Shown: piece by piece, positions 21,122-31,810 of the stretch | How positions within the stretch are numbered: position 1 is the stretch's first letter | How the letters are laid out: each line of letters starts with the position of its first letter | From: Ulva prolifera | Taxonomy: Eukaryota; Chlorophyta; Ulvophyceae; Ulvales; Ulvaceae | Length of the DNA stretch: 64,000 bases | NCBI GenBank assembly: GCA_023078555.1 | Contig: CM041197.1 | Coordinates: 11,877,257-11,941,256, forward strand | Direction: 5' to 3' | Translations under genes and position numbers: made by a program | The notes under the pieces: generated by a model | Told to the model about the DNA's origin: nothing | Databases searched by the model: none | What the model saw: the letters and a program-made list of their open reading frames with translations, nothing else

Positions 21122-23288
21122 GAAGAGAATGCATGGAAATTCATCCGGCTCAGGCCGACCATCGTGGGACAAGCTGCTTGAGGCTCCTGCGGACCAGCCA
21201 CCTCCCGATGCCGAACGCCCGGCTGGAACAAATGCAGCCAAGAAAATGTTGTGGCATGCGTTGAAGAACAACCCACACTTGCGCGCTACCAAGGCAGTGA
21301 TGGACCAGCAGGAGCGCGGCACGCTCTTGCCGGGCAAACCTCAAGCGCCACAGGCTAAGCCTGGAATTGAGCTCGCGCATGCCTTGCAAGGGGTCGGAGG
21401 TTTCTTGTGCACTCCGTCTTCGAGCCATGCCGGTGACAGTGGTAAGGCTTATGCTGCCTATCGAACTCCAATTGGACTGTGCGTGCACAGTCCAACATGC
21501 ATGCATGCATGTTGCATATGAATGTGTCCCACCACTTCATTTTAGGATTTCACTTGATCCAATGGATTTTAATGACTCGGTTGAGGGTTGAGGCTACAGG
21601 TGCGAGGCGCGCGATGGCATGGAGTCATGTCAACTTCTCACATGCTTCCATGTAGATATCAAAGCTAGCACTGAACCATATGCATGAACTTACAGATTCC
21701 CAGAGATCTGCAATCAGCGATGGCATGGATGGCGAAGCCGGTCCACTTGGAGCGGTCGCCACAGCAATCGCCGCTCGTGGAGATGGACCCTACTTTGAGC
21801 CTAGTATCAGCGACAATGGCATGCATGGACATCAGTGGACTACCCAGGCAATGACACCGCGATACCAATGTGCGGTCACCCGTACTCATGATTAGTAAAT
21901 GCATTTACTAATTTTCCTTGGTTGTATTCAAGCAAAGTGCTGCATCAGATTGCGGCGCCACGTACGACACGACACGCAAGAATGTATGCACTCGATACTT
22001 TTAATAAAAACAGGAAGTTTGCACAATGTGCAGAAACTTGAAGGAGATATCACGTTGCTCTGATGCAGGGGATAACAGACCCGAGCCAAGTCCTAGTGCA
22101 AGTGCGGGAGTCGGTCGGCAAAACCACGGCGGACAGGAATTTAACGTGTTACAGCAATCAATATCGTCTACATGGAGTGAGAGCGGGACCCCCCGCACCA
22201 GCACCAATCAATACATGGCACGTCGATTGATTGCATGCGTTCCGGCGCCCCGCGATGAAAGCTTTTCATCAATCGCTTGCGGCACTGAAAGAGGTGCGCA
22301 ATGTCCAGCTGGGCACCAACCTCAACTCTGAAGCTTCAGAAGAAGTGAGCACTGCATGCAAAATTTGCAAAATCATGTTCCAAGTCTCATGCGGGCGCTG
22401 ACCTACAGCTGACATACCTAGCCGATATATCTGGAAGATCACGTCACGCGACCGCTGTATTCAGTCACACATGATCCTCATGTAAGATCGCATGGCCGGT
22501 CGCACGCCTGATGCAGTTCGAGTGTGCCCCCTACGCCACCCAGCATGAGCGTCGCAGCTCTGAACAGTCAACAAAATACGTGCGTGAACCCTGCCTGTTT
22601 GTTGTTTACGTCTATAGACGTAATATATATTCAGTTGAATTAGCATAGCCGGCCGATCACGAGCCTTCTGCACCTTGGCCACGCCGCCTACGCCACCTGC
22701 GTGCCGGGTGGCATATGCGGCGTCACGTGTATGAACCCTGAAGTGCATTGTCTACATCAGATTCATGAAAATTTGTATGGCCGGCCGGTCTCGAACTCGA
22801 TGCAGCCCCGCCGCAGGCCTATACCGAGAGGGGCGTCCTCATGGGTTCGTGCATAGGGGCAATGCTTTGATAGGCAGTTGTTCTAAACTCCGAAGTAATG
22901 CAGCGCGAGATACACAGCAATTTTGGAGATGTGAAAACATCAGCTACACGTATGTTATCCTACTGTGTAGCAGTAAGGCCGTGAGTGCGACGCCAACAGC
23001 TGCTCCACCTATGCCGCACGGCACACAGCGCGGATGCGGCACAAGTGACTGAGATCGTCCAGGACAGAACCTGCTGCCTTGTTTGCAAGATATGCTATGC
23101 ACCTCACAATGCGTGTCACCTCCTGAGCATGTGCAGGCAATATGGATCGTGCCGAGTTAGGACGGCTGGCAGCATTCACTGAACCCGCCAACAGGCACCC
23201 AATGTGGAAACCCCCAGAACATCAAGTCATGTTGAACAGCCCGCAAGACGAAGATGATCTGCTATCGCAAGGTGTGATTGACATCTAG
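21122..23288 (+). CDS. Unrecognised multi-exon gene, partial model
   Basis: Exon-like segments occur in order on the plus strand. Exon A, 21,122-21,441, follows TTTGCAG and ends at G/GTAAGG; it encodes RPSWDKLLEAPADQPPPDAE ... AAKKMLWHALKNNPHLRATK. Exon B starts at 21,696 after TTACAG, in matching phase 1, and encodes SQRSAISDGMDGEAGPLGAV. Exon C starts near 22,069, encodes SQVLVQVRESVGKTTADRN and AMKAFHQSLAALKEVRNVQL, and ends at GAA/GTGAGC (22,344); it has one in-frame TGA near 22,230. The last exon starts at 23,137 after GTGCAG and ends with DEDDLLSQGVIDI and TAG at 23,286-23,288. The B-to-C junction and the 22.4-23.1 kb part are unresolved. I do not recognise the protein. It looks soluble, helical and without repeats. 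The internal TGA may mean a decaying gene or a splice I have missed. Confidence 0.5.
21472..21513. repeat. Two adjoining palindromes
   Basis: TTGGACTGTGC and GCACAGTCCAA pair around a 2-nt loop (21,472-21,495), directly followed by the self-complementary AACATGCATGCATGCATGTT (21,494-21,513). They fall in the proposed intron after the first exon of the 21.1-23.3 kb gene. Confidence 0.75.
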
Positions 23289-23466
23289 TTTACGGGCCAC
23301 TGTTGTTGTGTCAAAGGGAGTTTTGCGGCCAAGAGGAATAACGGGCCGATGTCATTCAGGTGTAATCGGGCCTTCACCAAGTTCCTGTGGGTCTACAAAC
23401 GTCCTGCATTCTTTTGAAAGGACGGCTTGCAACTCTGGCGAAGCAACATCTCGACCAACTGTCTGC

Positions 23467-26400
23467 ATGCTCCCATTAACCGCACATTCGTATTGCGTAG
23501 TCCGAGCTGCGCCCGCCGCTGCTTCACCCGATCCACCGGCAGATCTGCCATCCACTCAGGGTGCGCCGGACGCGCCAGCGCGCACAGTGCCCGCAGAGCC
23601 CGCCGCCGATCCACCCGAACCACTTGCGGATCTGTCATCCACTCAGGGTGCGCCAGACGCGCCAGCGCGTACAGTGCCCGCAGAGCCCGCCGCCGCTGCG
23701 CCCGAACCGCTGGCGGATCTGTCATCCACTCAGGGTGCGCCGGACGCGCCAGCGCGCACAGTGCCCGCAGATTCCACCGCCGCTGCGCCCGAACTGCTGG
23801 CGGATCTGACATCCACTCAGGGTGCGCCGGACGCACTAGCGCGCACAGTGCCCGCTGTGCCCGCCGCTGCTGCGCCCGGTCCTCCGGCAGATCGGCCATC
23901 CACTCAGGGTGCGCCGGACGCGCCAGCGCGCACAGTGCCCGCTGTGCCCGCCGCTGCTGCGCCCGGTCCTCCGGCAGATCTGCCATCCACTCAGGGTGCG
24001 CCGGACGCGCTAGCGTGCACTGTGCCCGTTGCGCCCGCCGCTGCTGCGCCCGAACCAATTGCGGATCTGTCATCCACTCAGGGTGCGCCGGACGCGCAAG
24101 CGCGCACAGTGCCCGCAGAGTCCGCCGCCGCTGCGCCCGAACCGCTGGCGGATCTGACATCCACTCAGGGTGCGCCGGACGCGCCAGCGCGCACAGTGCC
24201 CGCAGAGCCCGCCGCCGATCCACCCGAACCAATTGCGGATCTGTCATCCACTCAGGGTGCGGCGGACGCGCCAGCGCGCACAGTGCCCGCAGAGCCCGCC
24301 GCTGCTGCGCCCGAACCGCTGGCGGATCTGTCATCCACTCAGGGTGCGCCGAACGCGCCAGCGCGCACAGTGCCCGCTGTGCCCGCCGCTGCTGCGCCCG
24401 GTCCTCCGGCAGATCTGCCATCCACTCAGGGTGCGCCGGACGCGCTAGCGTGCACTGTGCCGGTTGCGCCCGCCGCTGCTGCGCCCGGTCCTCCGGCAGA
24501 TCGGCCATCCACTCAGGGTGCGCCGGACGCGCCAGCGCGCACAGTGCCCGCAGAGCCCGCCGCCGATCCACCCGAACCACTTGCGGATCTGTCATCCACT
24601 CAGGGTGCGCCGTACGCGCCAGCGCGCACAGTGCCCGCAGAGCCCGCCGCTGCTGCGCCCGGTCCACCGGCAGATCGGCCATCCACTCAGGGTGCGCCGG
24701 ACGCGCCAGCGCGCACAGTGCCCGCAGAGCCCGCCGCTGCTGCGGCCGAACCGCTGGCGGATCTGTCATCCACTCAGGGTGCGCCGAACGCGCCAGCGCG
24801 CACAGTGCCCGCAGAGTCCGCCGCTGCTGCGCCCGGTCCTCCGGCAGATCGGCCATCCACTCAGGGTGCGCCGGACGCGCCAGCGCGCACAGTGCCCGCA
24901 GAGCCCGCCGCTGCTGCGCCCGGTCCTCCGGTAGATCGGCCATCCACTCAGGGTGCGCCGGACGCGCCAGCGCGCACAGTGCCCGCAGAGCCCGCCGCCG
25001 ATCCACCCGAACCACTTGCGGATCTGTCATCCACTCAGGGTGCGCCGTACGCGCCAGCGCGCACAGTGCCCGCAGAGTCCGCCGCTGCTGCGCCCGAACC
25101 GCTGGCGGATCTGACTTCCACTCAGGGTGCGCCGGACGCACTAGCGCGCACAGTGCCCGTTGCGCCCGCCGCTGCTGCGCCCGGTCCTCCGGCAGATCGG
25201 CCATCCACTCAGGGTGCGCCGGACGCGCCAGCGCGCACAGTGCCCGCAGAGCCCGCCGCTGCTGCGCCCGAACCAATTGCGGATCTGTCATCCACTCAGG
25301 GTGCGCCGGACGCGCCAGCGCGCACAGTGCCCGCAGAGCCCGCCGCCGATCCACCCGAACCAATTGCGGATCTGCCATCCACTCAGGGTGCGTCGGACGC
25401 GCCAGCGCGCACAGTGCCCGCAGAGTCCGCCGCCGCTGCGCCCGAACCGCTGGCGGATCTGTCATCCACTCAGGGTGCGCCGGACGCGCCAGCGCGCACA
25501 GTGCCCGCAGAGTCCGCCGCCGCTGCGCCCGAACCGCTGGCGGATCTGTCATCCACTCAGGGTGCGCCGGACGCGCCAGCGCGCACAGTGCCCGTTGCGC
25601 CCGCCGCTGCTGCGCCCGGTCCTCCGGCAGATCTGCCATCCACTCAGGGTGCGCCGGACGCGCTAGCGCGCACTGTGCCCGTTGCGCCCGCCGCTGCTGC
25701 GCCCGGTCCTCCGGCAGATCTGCCATCCACTCAGGGTGCGCCGGACGCGCTAGCGCGCACTGTGCCCGTTGCGCCCGCCGCTGCTGCGCCCGGTCCTCCG
25801 GCAGATCGGCCATCCACTCAGGGTGCGACGGACGCACTAGCGCGCACTGTGCCCGCAGAGCCCGCCGCCGATCCACCCGATCCACCGGCGGATCTGCCAT
25901 CCACTCAGGGTGCGACGGACGCGGCAGCGCATGCCGTCCTCCCGGAGGCCGCTTCCGCCGCACCCGGTCCTCCGGCGGCTCTGCCATCCACTCAGGGTCC
26001 GCTGGACGAGGCAGCGCATGCCGTCCTCCCGGAGGCCGCCGCCCCCGCACCCGACCCTCCGGCGGCTCTGCCATCCACGCAGGGTCCGCCGGACGAGGCA
26101 GCGCATGCCGTCCTCCCGGAGGCCGCCGCCCCCGCACCCGACCCTCCGGCGGCTCTGCCATCCACTCAGGGTCCGCCGGACGAGGCAGCGCATGCCGTCC
26201 TCCCGGAGGCCGCCGCCGCCGCACACCGCCCTCTCGCAGCACCAGCCATCGCCGAGGATGAAGGTCCCAGGCTCCCAGCCCACAGCGAGGCCCTTCGCGG
26301 TCACTTCTTGCGCCGAAGACAGGTGGTGAGGGTTGATTTGCGTCGTATTGTAGGTGAGCGGCATGTATACGTGCATATGCATGCATGTGTTTGAAGGACC

Positions 26401-26747
26401 AGGCTGGACATCGCGGGGTGGCCACGGTGTCACGCATACTGCACCGGCACCTGTGAATATTTCCCTCAGGCGATGTGCTTGGTGCAGGTGTCACTTGTGT
26501 CATTGGACTAGTGATCCTCTGCTTGTGGGTCGTTTTCCTTTGCGGGGTGCGTTACGCGAGGATGCATATGCATGGAGCTGCGCAAGTGCAAGACGATGCC
26601 GCGGAGGCGTCCGCACCATCTTTCACATTCGCCGAGACCTTTGATCATGTGCGACCACCCACTAGCCACATGCCTAAAGTCGTGCATGCTGTGTTAGAAT
26701 TACGTTGGTGGTTTTCAACACAGCAATGCTGTTGCGTACCTCTGTGA
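23467..26747 (+). CDS. Pro/Ala-rich 29-residue repeat protein with a C-terminal membrane anchor
   Basis: The first in-frame ATG is at 23,467. About 28 residues later a repeat of the type STQGAPDAPARTVPAEPAA begins and recurs 31 times, with a terminal subtype STQGPPDEAAHAVLPEAAA. Exon 1 can end at 26,353 (GTAG/GTGAGC) and join an exon at 26,470 (TTTCCCTCAG) in phase 1. This adds a hydrophobic segment, VTCVIGLVILCLWVVFLCGV, followed by basic RYARMHMH and an acidic tail; the frame stops at 26,747. The layout (long Pro/Ala/Ser/Thr-rich region, one membrane helix, positive charges after it) fits a type I cell-surface glycoprotein of the hydroxyproline-rich kind found in algal walls; that is inference. 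No clear signal peptide is seen, so an upstream exon may exist. Two other frames (plus and minus strand) are also open across the repeat, so the coding frame is not proven. The 3' end may splice further. Confidence 0.45.
23551..26247 (+). repeat. Tandem array of 31 units of 87 bp
   Basis: The anchor TCCACTCAGG (one copy reads TCCACGCAGG) first occurs at 23,551 and last at 26,161. That distance is 2,610 bp, exactly 30 periods of 87 bp, so there is no net insertion or deletion across 31 copies. Units differ by base substitutions that fall into a few recurring variants. The last four units (from about 25.9 kb) form a distinct subtype. Because 87 is a multiple of three, every unit reads the same 29-residue phrase in a given frame. 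Confidence 0.95.
26354..26469 (+). other. Proposed 116-nt intron joining the repeat exon to the membrane exon
   Basis: The donor is GTAG/GTGAGC and the acceptor is a pyrimidine-rich TATTTCCCTCAG. The phases match (1 to 1). Reading through without splicing ends at a stop at about 26,394. A second acceptor 18 nt downstream (GGTGCAG) keeps the same phase. Confidence 0.45.
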
Positions 26748-26749
26748 GT

Positions 26750-27585
26750 TCCATATCACACCTTACATTCTCGAGGCTGTTCTTGTTGTACACGTATCCC
26801 ACGTCACTTCGATCAGGCTGCGCATGCACGGTGGAGGCAGTACAATCGACCGGCATGTCCTCAAATAGCAGAGCGATGCAGGTGCACAGCGCGTTTGTCC
26901 TTCAGGGCGGCTGGATCAACACTGTACTCTAAGATACGGTGGAACGTGCAGATCACACCAAACGCAGAGGCTCTGGCAGGGGACGCCATGGCGCTTACGT
27001 GGCAAGTACAGGACGAGACTACAGAGCATCACAGTACGGTGGTGGAGGAGGAGGCGTCATGCAAGGTGGAAATCTCGACAGGATATGCTACCACCACAGC
27101 GGACATGGTCGAGGCAGGTGCTGTGGGGTGGGTTTGCGATGCAGGACCACAGTGATTCACACAAATGGGGGATGCAGCTCAGCCGACTTCCACCGAGACT
27201 TTGCATGAGGTATGCCGAGCATGACTTCATTGTTGTCATAGTATCCAATGTGGAACCATTTCTGATGATCCACATGCATGAGCGAGTCGATTGGCTCATG
27301 CATGCCGTCCCTGTACCGACATCGTGTTATGAATAGAAAGTCTTTTGTTCATGCACACTGCGGTGTGTGGCAGTGGCATAATGCATCATAGCACTGGCCA
27401 TAATGCATCATAGCACTGGACATTTTGCGTTGTTGTGTGTCGCATTAGGTTCGCTTGGGTGGTCGAGCAGAGCAGGTGCTGAGTACAACAGAGTGATGCA
27501 CACATCAATGAGTCTGACGGCCTTGATGTGGCTGTAGACCATGTACACATGCTATCAAAAAGAGGTTTGAGGTGACCATGTGAGC
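26750..27585 (+). other. Region with possible further exons
   Basis: A segment at about 26,948-27,155 reads ITPNAEALAGDAMALTWQVQ and onward to a stop and could be another exon, since it follows AACGTGCAG. I could not link it by phase to its neighbours. At 27,377-27,419 the 21-mer CATAATGCATCATAGCACTGG occurs twice with a 22-bp period. Confidence 0.35.
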
Positions 27586-28029
27586 ATGGGCAGGAGCAAC
27601 ATGCAACCGGTGACATATGCTAGAAATCAGAATGTGAGAGGTGATGCATTGATGCAGGCATCGACCACCGCCGACATAAGCTCGCAGGATTCCCATAAGC
27701 GACAACATGTGGACAATGGGCATGTGTGGCAGGATTTCATGGACCCTGCAGCAGTGGAGCAGTCTCGCATTCATGAAGAAATGTGTCACGATGAGGAGAG
27801 GCCTGTTTTAGCAGCAGAGAGTGGATGTCCGAGTCAGCCTGAGGAACCAGAGAGGGTCTCTACTGCAGCATTGAGAATTCTGCATGCCCTGAAGCAGTAT
27901 GCCATTCGCCCATTTCAGCGGGCTCGGGACATCATGGCATATGCTTACCAGAGCAGAAGCGAGGATGTTGGGCTGATTGTAGTGGTTGTGGCCCTTCTCT
28001 TGTACATGTTGCAATTTGCGATCATATGA
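27586..28029 (+). CDS. Small protein with C-terminal membrane segment (possible tail-anchored protein)
   Basis: A complete 147-codon frame starts at ATG 27,586, with an in-frame TGA 16-18 nt upstream, and ends at 28,029. The first about 95 residues are polar and acidic (HEEMCHDEERPVLAAES, PSQPEEPERV). Then comes an amphipathic stretch (ALRILHALKQYAIRPFQRA) and a final hydrophobic helix, DVGLIVVVVALLLYMLQFAI, that ends at the C terminus. This is the layout of tail-anchored proteins inserted after translation into ER or organelle outer membranes. No family is recognised. It lies on the same strand as the repeat-protein gene and could alternatively be its last exon. One uninterrupted exon is unusual in this intron-rich region. 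Confidence 0.5.
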   Translation: MGRSNMQPVTYARNQNVRGDALMQASTTADISSQDSHKRQHVDNGHVWQDFMDPAAVEQSRIHEEMCHDEERPVLAAESGCPSQPEEPERVSTAALRILHALKQYAIRPFQRARDIMAYAYQSRSEDVGLIVVVVALLLYMLQFAII

Positions 28030-29535
28030 TTCTAGGCTGTTGCGGGGGTCTGCAGTTCACTGAAGTATGCAATAAGGAAATGGGGGCATTTTGGAGCTGT
28101 AGTGTGCATATGAGAAGCACTACACGACAGTTCGTCGAGGCACTTGCAAATTGCAGTAACATCGCCTGTATTCTGGAGTTTGGTGAATGGATAAGTTTTG
28201 TTAGTGATCTGTTAACGTAAAGGCATTCCCTGCTCCACTCTAGAAATACAAGATTCAGCTTGCAAACGAGGATGCTCATCTCTGCTAGCAGTGGTGTCAT
28301 GCAGCATGGAGCACACGATGGGCATGCAGCGCATTTGTCTTACACACGGCAAAAGAATGAGTGAAGCATCCATGCATTGAACTGATGTGTGCCCTGTGAG
28401 TGTGTGGCACGCCATGTGCTTTTGAAAGTGGCATGCACGCCGGGAATGGCTATCCACTGTAGTCGAATGCAGACAAACATTCCGCAGCAGGCGAATTGTG
28501 CTGAGGTGCACGAGCTTATCCGACTGCGTGAAAACAAGAAAACCATGAAGCGTCCAAGGCATTGGGTACTTGGCTGATCGGATTGGAATGGGCTTGGGTG
28601 AGAATGTGTCACACTCAACAAAACCGCAGACAGCAAGTTGGAGTGCCGATGCAGGAATACATGCTGGTAGTTGATATGCTGTGACATATGCAGCGGCAAT
28701 GGTGTGAAAATGTGTACATTCACCACGTGTACTGCATCCTCGTAGGAAGCAAGGCCCGAGTCGCTGATGAGCGAGGCCTTGCTTCCTTCCAGGCTTGAGT
28801 CGCTGTTGAGCAAGGCACGATGTTTGCCGACATACACTGGAGTTCAGTTGTCCAATGAAAATATAAGGATAAACGTGGCGAGGCGGGCAGCACCGCGAAA
28901 GCAGCAGGCAGATCACGAACACACCGGTCTCCAACACACCTGCGCCATCGCGCCTATCACAGTCACGCAACGGATGGGGAACGCGAAATGCCCCAACAGA
29001 CGGCACAGACTAGTACAATGTCATACGCTCACACTGATGTAAAGTGTCACGGTGGTGAGCTCGGCTGTGTCTTGTGAGCCCCGCAGCGAGGCCGTTTGGT
29101 TTGATTTTGCCGCAAGGAATACAGACTAATATCGTGCAGTCACTATGGGCTAGTCTTCGCGCATACGATGATCAAGTGACGTACAAGACGTCGACAAGCG
29201 CGAGGCCTGCGCGAGGCACCCCACAGGCAAGGATGAATATGCATGCCACCGACGAGTATGCCGGATTGGAGCAAATGCATCAGACAGCAGTCGTGCAACA
29301 TCAACCAAACCCTTCAAACATAATGACATGCCGATGCTTCTTCTGGAAAACCGCCGTGCAAATGTGGCAACAGCCGAAGCAGCGGTGCTCCCCTCTGGCC
29401 TTCTGCTTCGAGTTTCAGACGTGGAACCGGGTGCTCTGTGAAATAATTGATATCAGAGACTGCTTATGCAAAGCTGGACGGGTGCATATCGTAGCGCGCC
29501 TATGGCGTGTGTGTGGCGTGCAGCATTGCCTGCAC
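28030..29535. other. No supported gene
   Basis: A 264-codon minus-strand frame (28,212-29,006) is open but Cys/His-rich without pattern and crosses the hairpin; I judge it a chance frame. Nothing else is convincing. Confidence 0.45.
28744..28787. repeat. 13-bp stem hairpin with a partial direct repeat
   Basis: AGGAAGCAAGGCC (28,744-28,756) pairs with GGCCTTGCTTCCT (28,775-28,787) across an 18-nt loop. The loop region (GAGTCGCTGATGAGC) is repeated with changes just downstream (GAGTCGCTGTTGAGC), so the hairpin overlaps a short tandem duplication. Confidence 0.7.
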
Positions 29536-29708
29536 TGCCAGAAGTAGACGCGCTCTCCGGTTTGTGCGATGCGATCGTCGAAGTGTCGTACAGCAGTCCA
29601 CATATGTCGAATGGCGTTGCTGTAGCGATCCATTCTTTCTTGGGTCCAAAAGTCTTTAAGGACCCATGCAATTTCCTTCAGGGCACCGATGAGAGCGGCA
29701 GGCGGGAA
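29536..29708 (-). CDS. Isolated exon of an unrecognised gene
   Basis: On the minus strand an open segment reads AALIGALKEIAWVLKDFW and then ERMDRYSNAIRHMWTAVRHF, DDRIAQTGERVYFWQ. This is helical and charged in a way typical of real protein and unlike the other frames. It can end at a GTGCAG donor near 29,535. The upstream boundary is near 29,711 (an AG after a pyrimidine stretch), with a stop codon shortly before it. I could not join it to other exons. Coordinates are approximate and the family is unknown. Confidence 0.45.
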
Positions 29709-31025
29709 TACTTGGAAAGGACACCATTACAGATGCGGCCATGGTCAGCAGCGGCTCAGTCGGACGGCGTGTCATGATGATATTGCTGCATTCCGCCCGT
29801 CAAGGTGCGGTCTGTCTATGATCTACACTCTTCATGCCAGCAACTCACACGCCCCGCTGCGAGCCTGCAATCCTGCTGTTCGAGTAATTCATGCAACCCT
29901 CGTGTCATCATGTGAAGCATGTCCACTTGGGTCCATGTTCAATGATCGCTGCCATCACTGCACAGCTACCATGGAGTCCTCTCGCGAGACTGGCTTCGAG
30001 CCTACATCGTACATTGCCATATGCATGCTACCAGAACCTCCGGCCCGCATGGCAAACCCCTCTACAGTCCATCACTCGCCGCTGTCAACCGGAGCTTGAG
30101 CTCAGTCTTCTGCTCACATGGCTTCGCCACACATGCAACGCCTTCATGCGCAGATGTTATCCATAGAGTTCACATGCCGACATGCCTGGCGCCGGGCTCT
30201 CGTCGTCTGCGTCAACACACATTTACACGGTGCAGGCCATGGCGCGCTCGCGAATGATCGTAGTGCGGTGTCTTGAAATGAGCGCAGGAGCAACAGCGCC
30301 AAGTTGAAGTTGCAGGCGGTGGCCCGGCCGCATGTTTCCGGGAAGTTCCACCTCGTCGTTGGTGCAGCTGTGCGTGCCACCAGCGTCCTCTTCCGGTGGC
30401 AGCCATGAAGGTCCACGTAGAGGTCCGCCGCTGCACGCATCCCTGCTGGCCCGTGCTCCATCTGCTGTCCGTTTCTCCCTGAAGCTGTGCCGGTGGGCTG
30501 CTTGGGCTGACGCTGCAGCACTTCCAGGTACGTGCAACCTAAGAAACGGGCGCGGGCGCAGAAACTGCGGCCGGACGCGCTCTGTTGCATAGACAGTCAC
30601 CTGCCAGGGCCCTTGGTGGCCCGGTGGGTGTACACAGTCGAGCAGGATCCACCACACCTGCGTCGCGGAGGGACACACTTCCTCTAAGGAGGCCGTTCTT
30701 GTTCCAAAGCATTGCACCGGCTGAGCACCGCGTTGCACACGTGCCGGAACAGTGCGTTGACACTGCAAACGGCCAGGTGAGCTCCTCCAACAGCCGTATC
30801 GTGCAAGGCGCACTCGCTGCAGCAAGGCGGACTGTGCATGGCGTCGGGCGGTGCTGGCCCCTAGATGCTGTTTCGCTACAAGTGCCTGTTGGCCGCGCCT
30901 ATGACAGGCTTCTGTTCTGGCCGGTGCCACAGGCCGCTCTGCTAGAGGTCCGAATGATAGCTGTGCAAGTTCTCTAGAGCTTCACGAATCATGTATGAGG
31001 GTTATCGCACGTTTCCATGTCCCAG
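29709..31025. other. Probably genic but unresolved
   Basis: Several minus-strand frames look protein-like between 30.2 and 30.9 kb, for example one with VWWILLDCVHPPGHQG and another with AHLAVCSVNALFRHVCNAVL ending at a TAG near 30.69 kb. Splice sites can be proposed for each, but no chain is consistent in phase. One frame holds DLYVDLHGCHRKRT near 30.4 kb, which recalls metallocarboxypeptidases, but the remaining motifs are absent. Confidence 0.3.
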
Positions 31026-31321
31026 CTAGTTGCCTTTCTGCATATTCCGGGGACTGATAGAGGAGCTCGTCATGGCCTCTGTCGAGACTGAGTCCATGCA
31101 CTTTGTATGGGGCTTCTGTGGCACCAGATGGGCCATCTTCATGGTGTCTCGTCCCTGTAAAACAAGCCCCCACTGATGATATTTGTCTCGTTCTGCGATC
31201 TGACGTACGGTTGGCTCTCTGTCTCTGAATGCTCGTGATGACGCAGCGTTGTCGTTTGTGTCCAGGTGTGCACCACCTTCCGCTGCATCCTGGGCCCGGT
31301 AAACAAGTGATGATCTACATC
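31026..31321 (-). CDS. Terminal exon of an unrecognised gene (98 codons)
   Basis: After a splice acceptor (TTTCAATCACAG at 31,322) a frame stays open for 98 codons on the minus strand and ends in TAG at 31,026-31,028. It includes YRAQDAAEGGAHLDTNDNAA, REPTVRQIAERDKYHQWGLV and LVPQKPHTKCMD. It has no ATG near its beginning, so it must be an internal or last exon. No membrane segment and no known motif. The exons at 31,811-32,092 and 32,368-32,481 lie upstream on the same strand and may belong to the same gene, provided the former splices out before its stop codon. Confidence 0.5.
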
Positions 31322-31810
31322 CTGTGATTGAAAGGTACTGTTGATACTTGTTGACAGCAGATCATCACTGCACAATTATGCAGGCAGCTTCCTATCTATG
31401 TGTGAGAGCGGAGGACGGGGCAATCTATTGTGTGTATGGGTACGTCACGCCCTAGTACAATCTTTGCATAACAGCAAAAAGTCAGGTTGTGTGATCTGCT
31501 TGTTTAATGGAAAAGGAGCATCTGCGTATTTGCAGGTCACAGTAGAGGCTGCATATAACTTCAAGGTTCAGTTGTAGGCCTTGCTTTGGCGGTTCAGCTG
31601 CATGTACTGACAATGGTGATGGCCTGGGTACCTGTTGCTGTGCAATGGTCCCGTTGGAGTGCTTCTGCTACTTTCTCTGCAGACCCCCTGTGACGCGGTA
31701 GCTATCCAGTGATGTCGGGTTGCCACTGTCATCACATGTGCAAGGGGGTTCTCTTGATTTTACGTGACGGCCAAAAAAGTTCGTTTCAAAAGATGCCCTC
31801 TAACCTTGCT

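Noticed and set aside
22790..22830. tRNA-like B-box (GAGTTCGAGACC on the minus strand)
   Set aside because: No A-box, acceptor stem or cloverleaf could be built around it.
23427..26261. 944-codon plus-strand Arg/Ser/Cys-rich frame across the same repeat
   Set aside because: Shadow of the repeat in another frame; the composition is implausible and there is no supporting context.
23393..26503. 1,036-codon minus-strand frame across the 87-bp repeat (ALCALARPAHPEWMADLPED type)
   Set aside because: Open because the period is a multiple of three. It is Arg-rich, with no domain and no consistent splice context, whereas the plus Pro/Ala frame joins a membrane exon in phase. Not fully excluded.
28212..29006. 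264-codon minus-strand open frame
   Set aside because: Patternless Cys/His-rich translation that crosses a hairpin and a duplication; it looks like a chance open frame.
30402..30416. VDLHG motif on the minus strand suggesting an M14 metallocarboxypeptidase
   Set aside because: Only this short match is seen. The expected zinc-binding HxxE upstream, the second histidine context and the flanking conserved segments are missing in any joinable frame.
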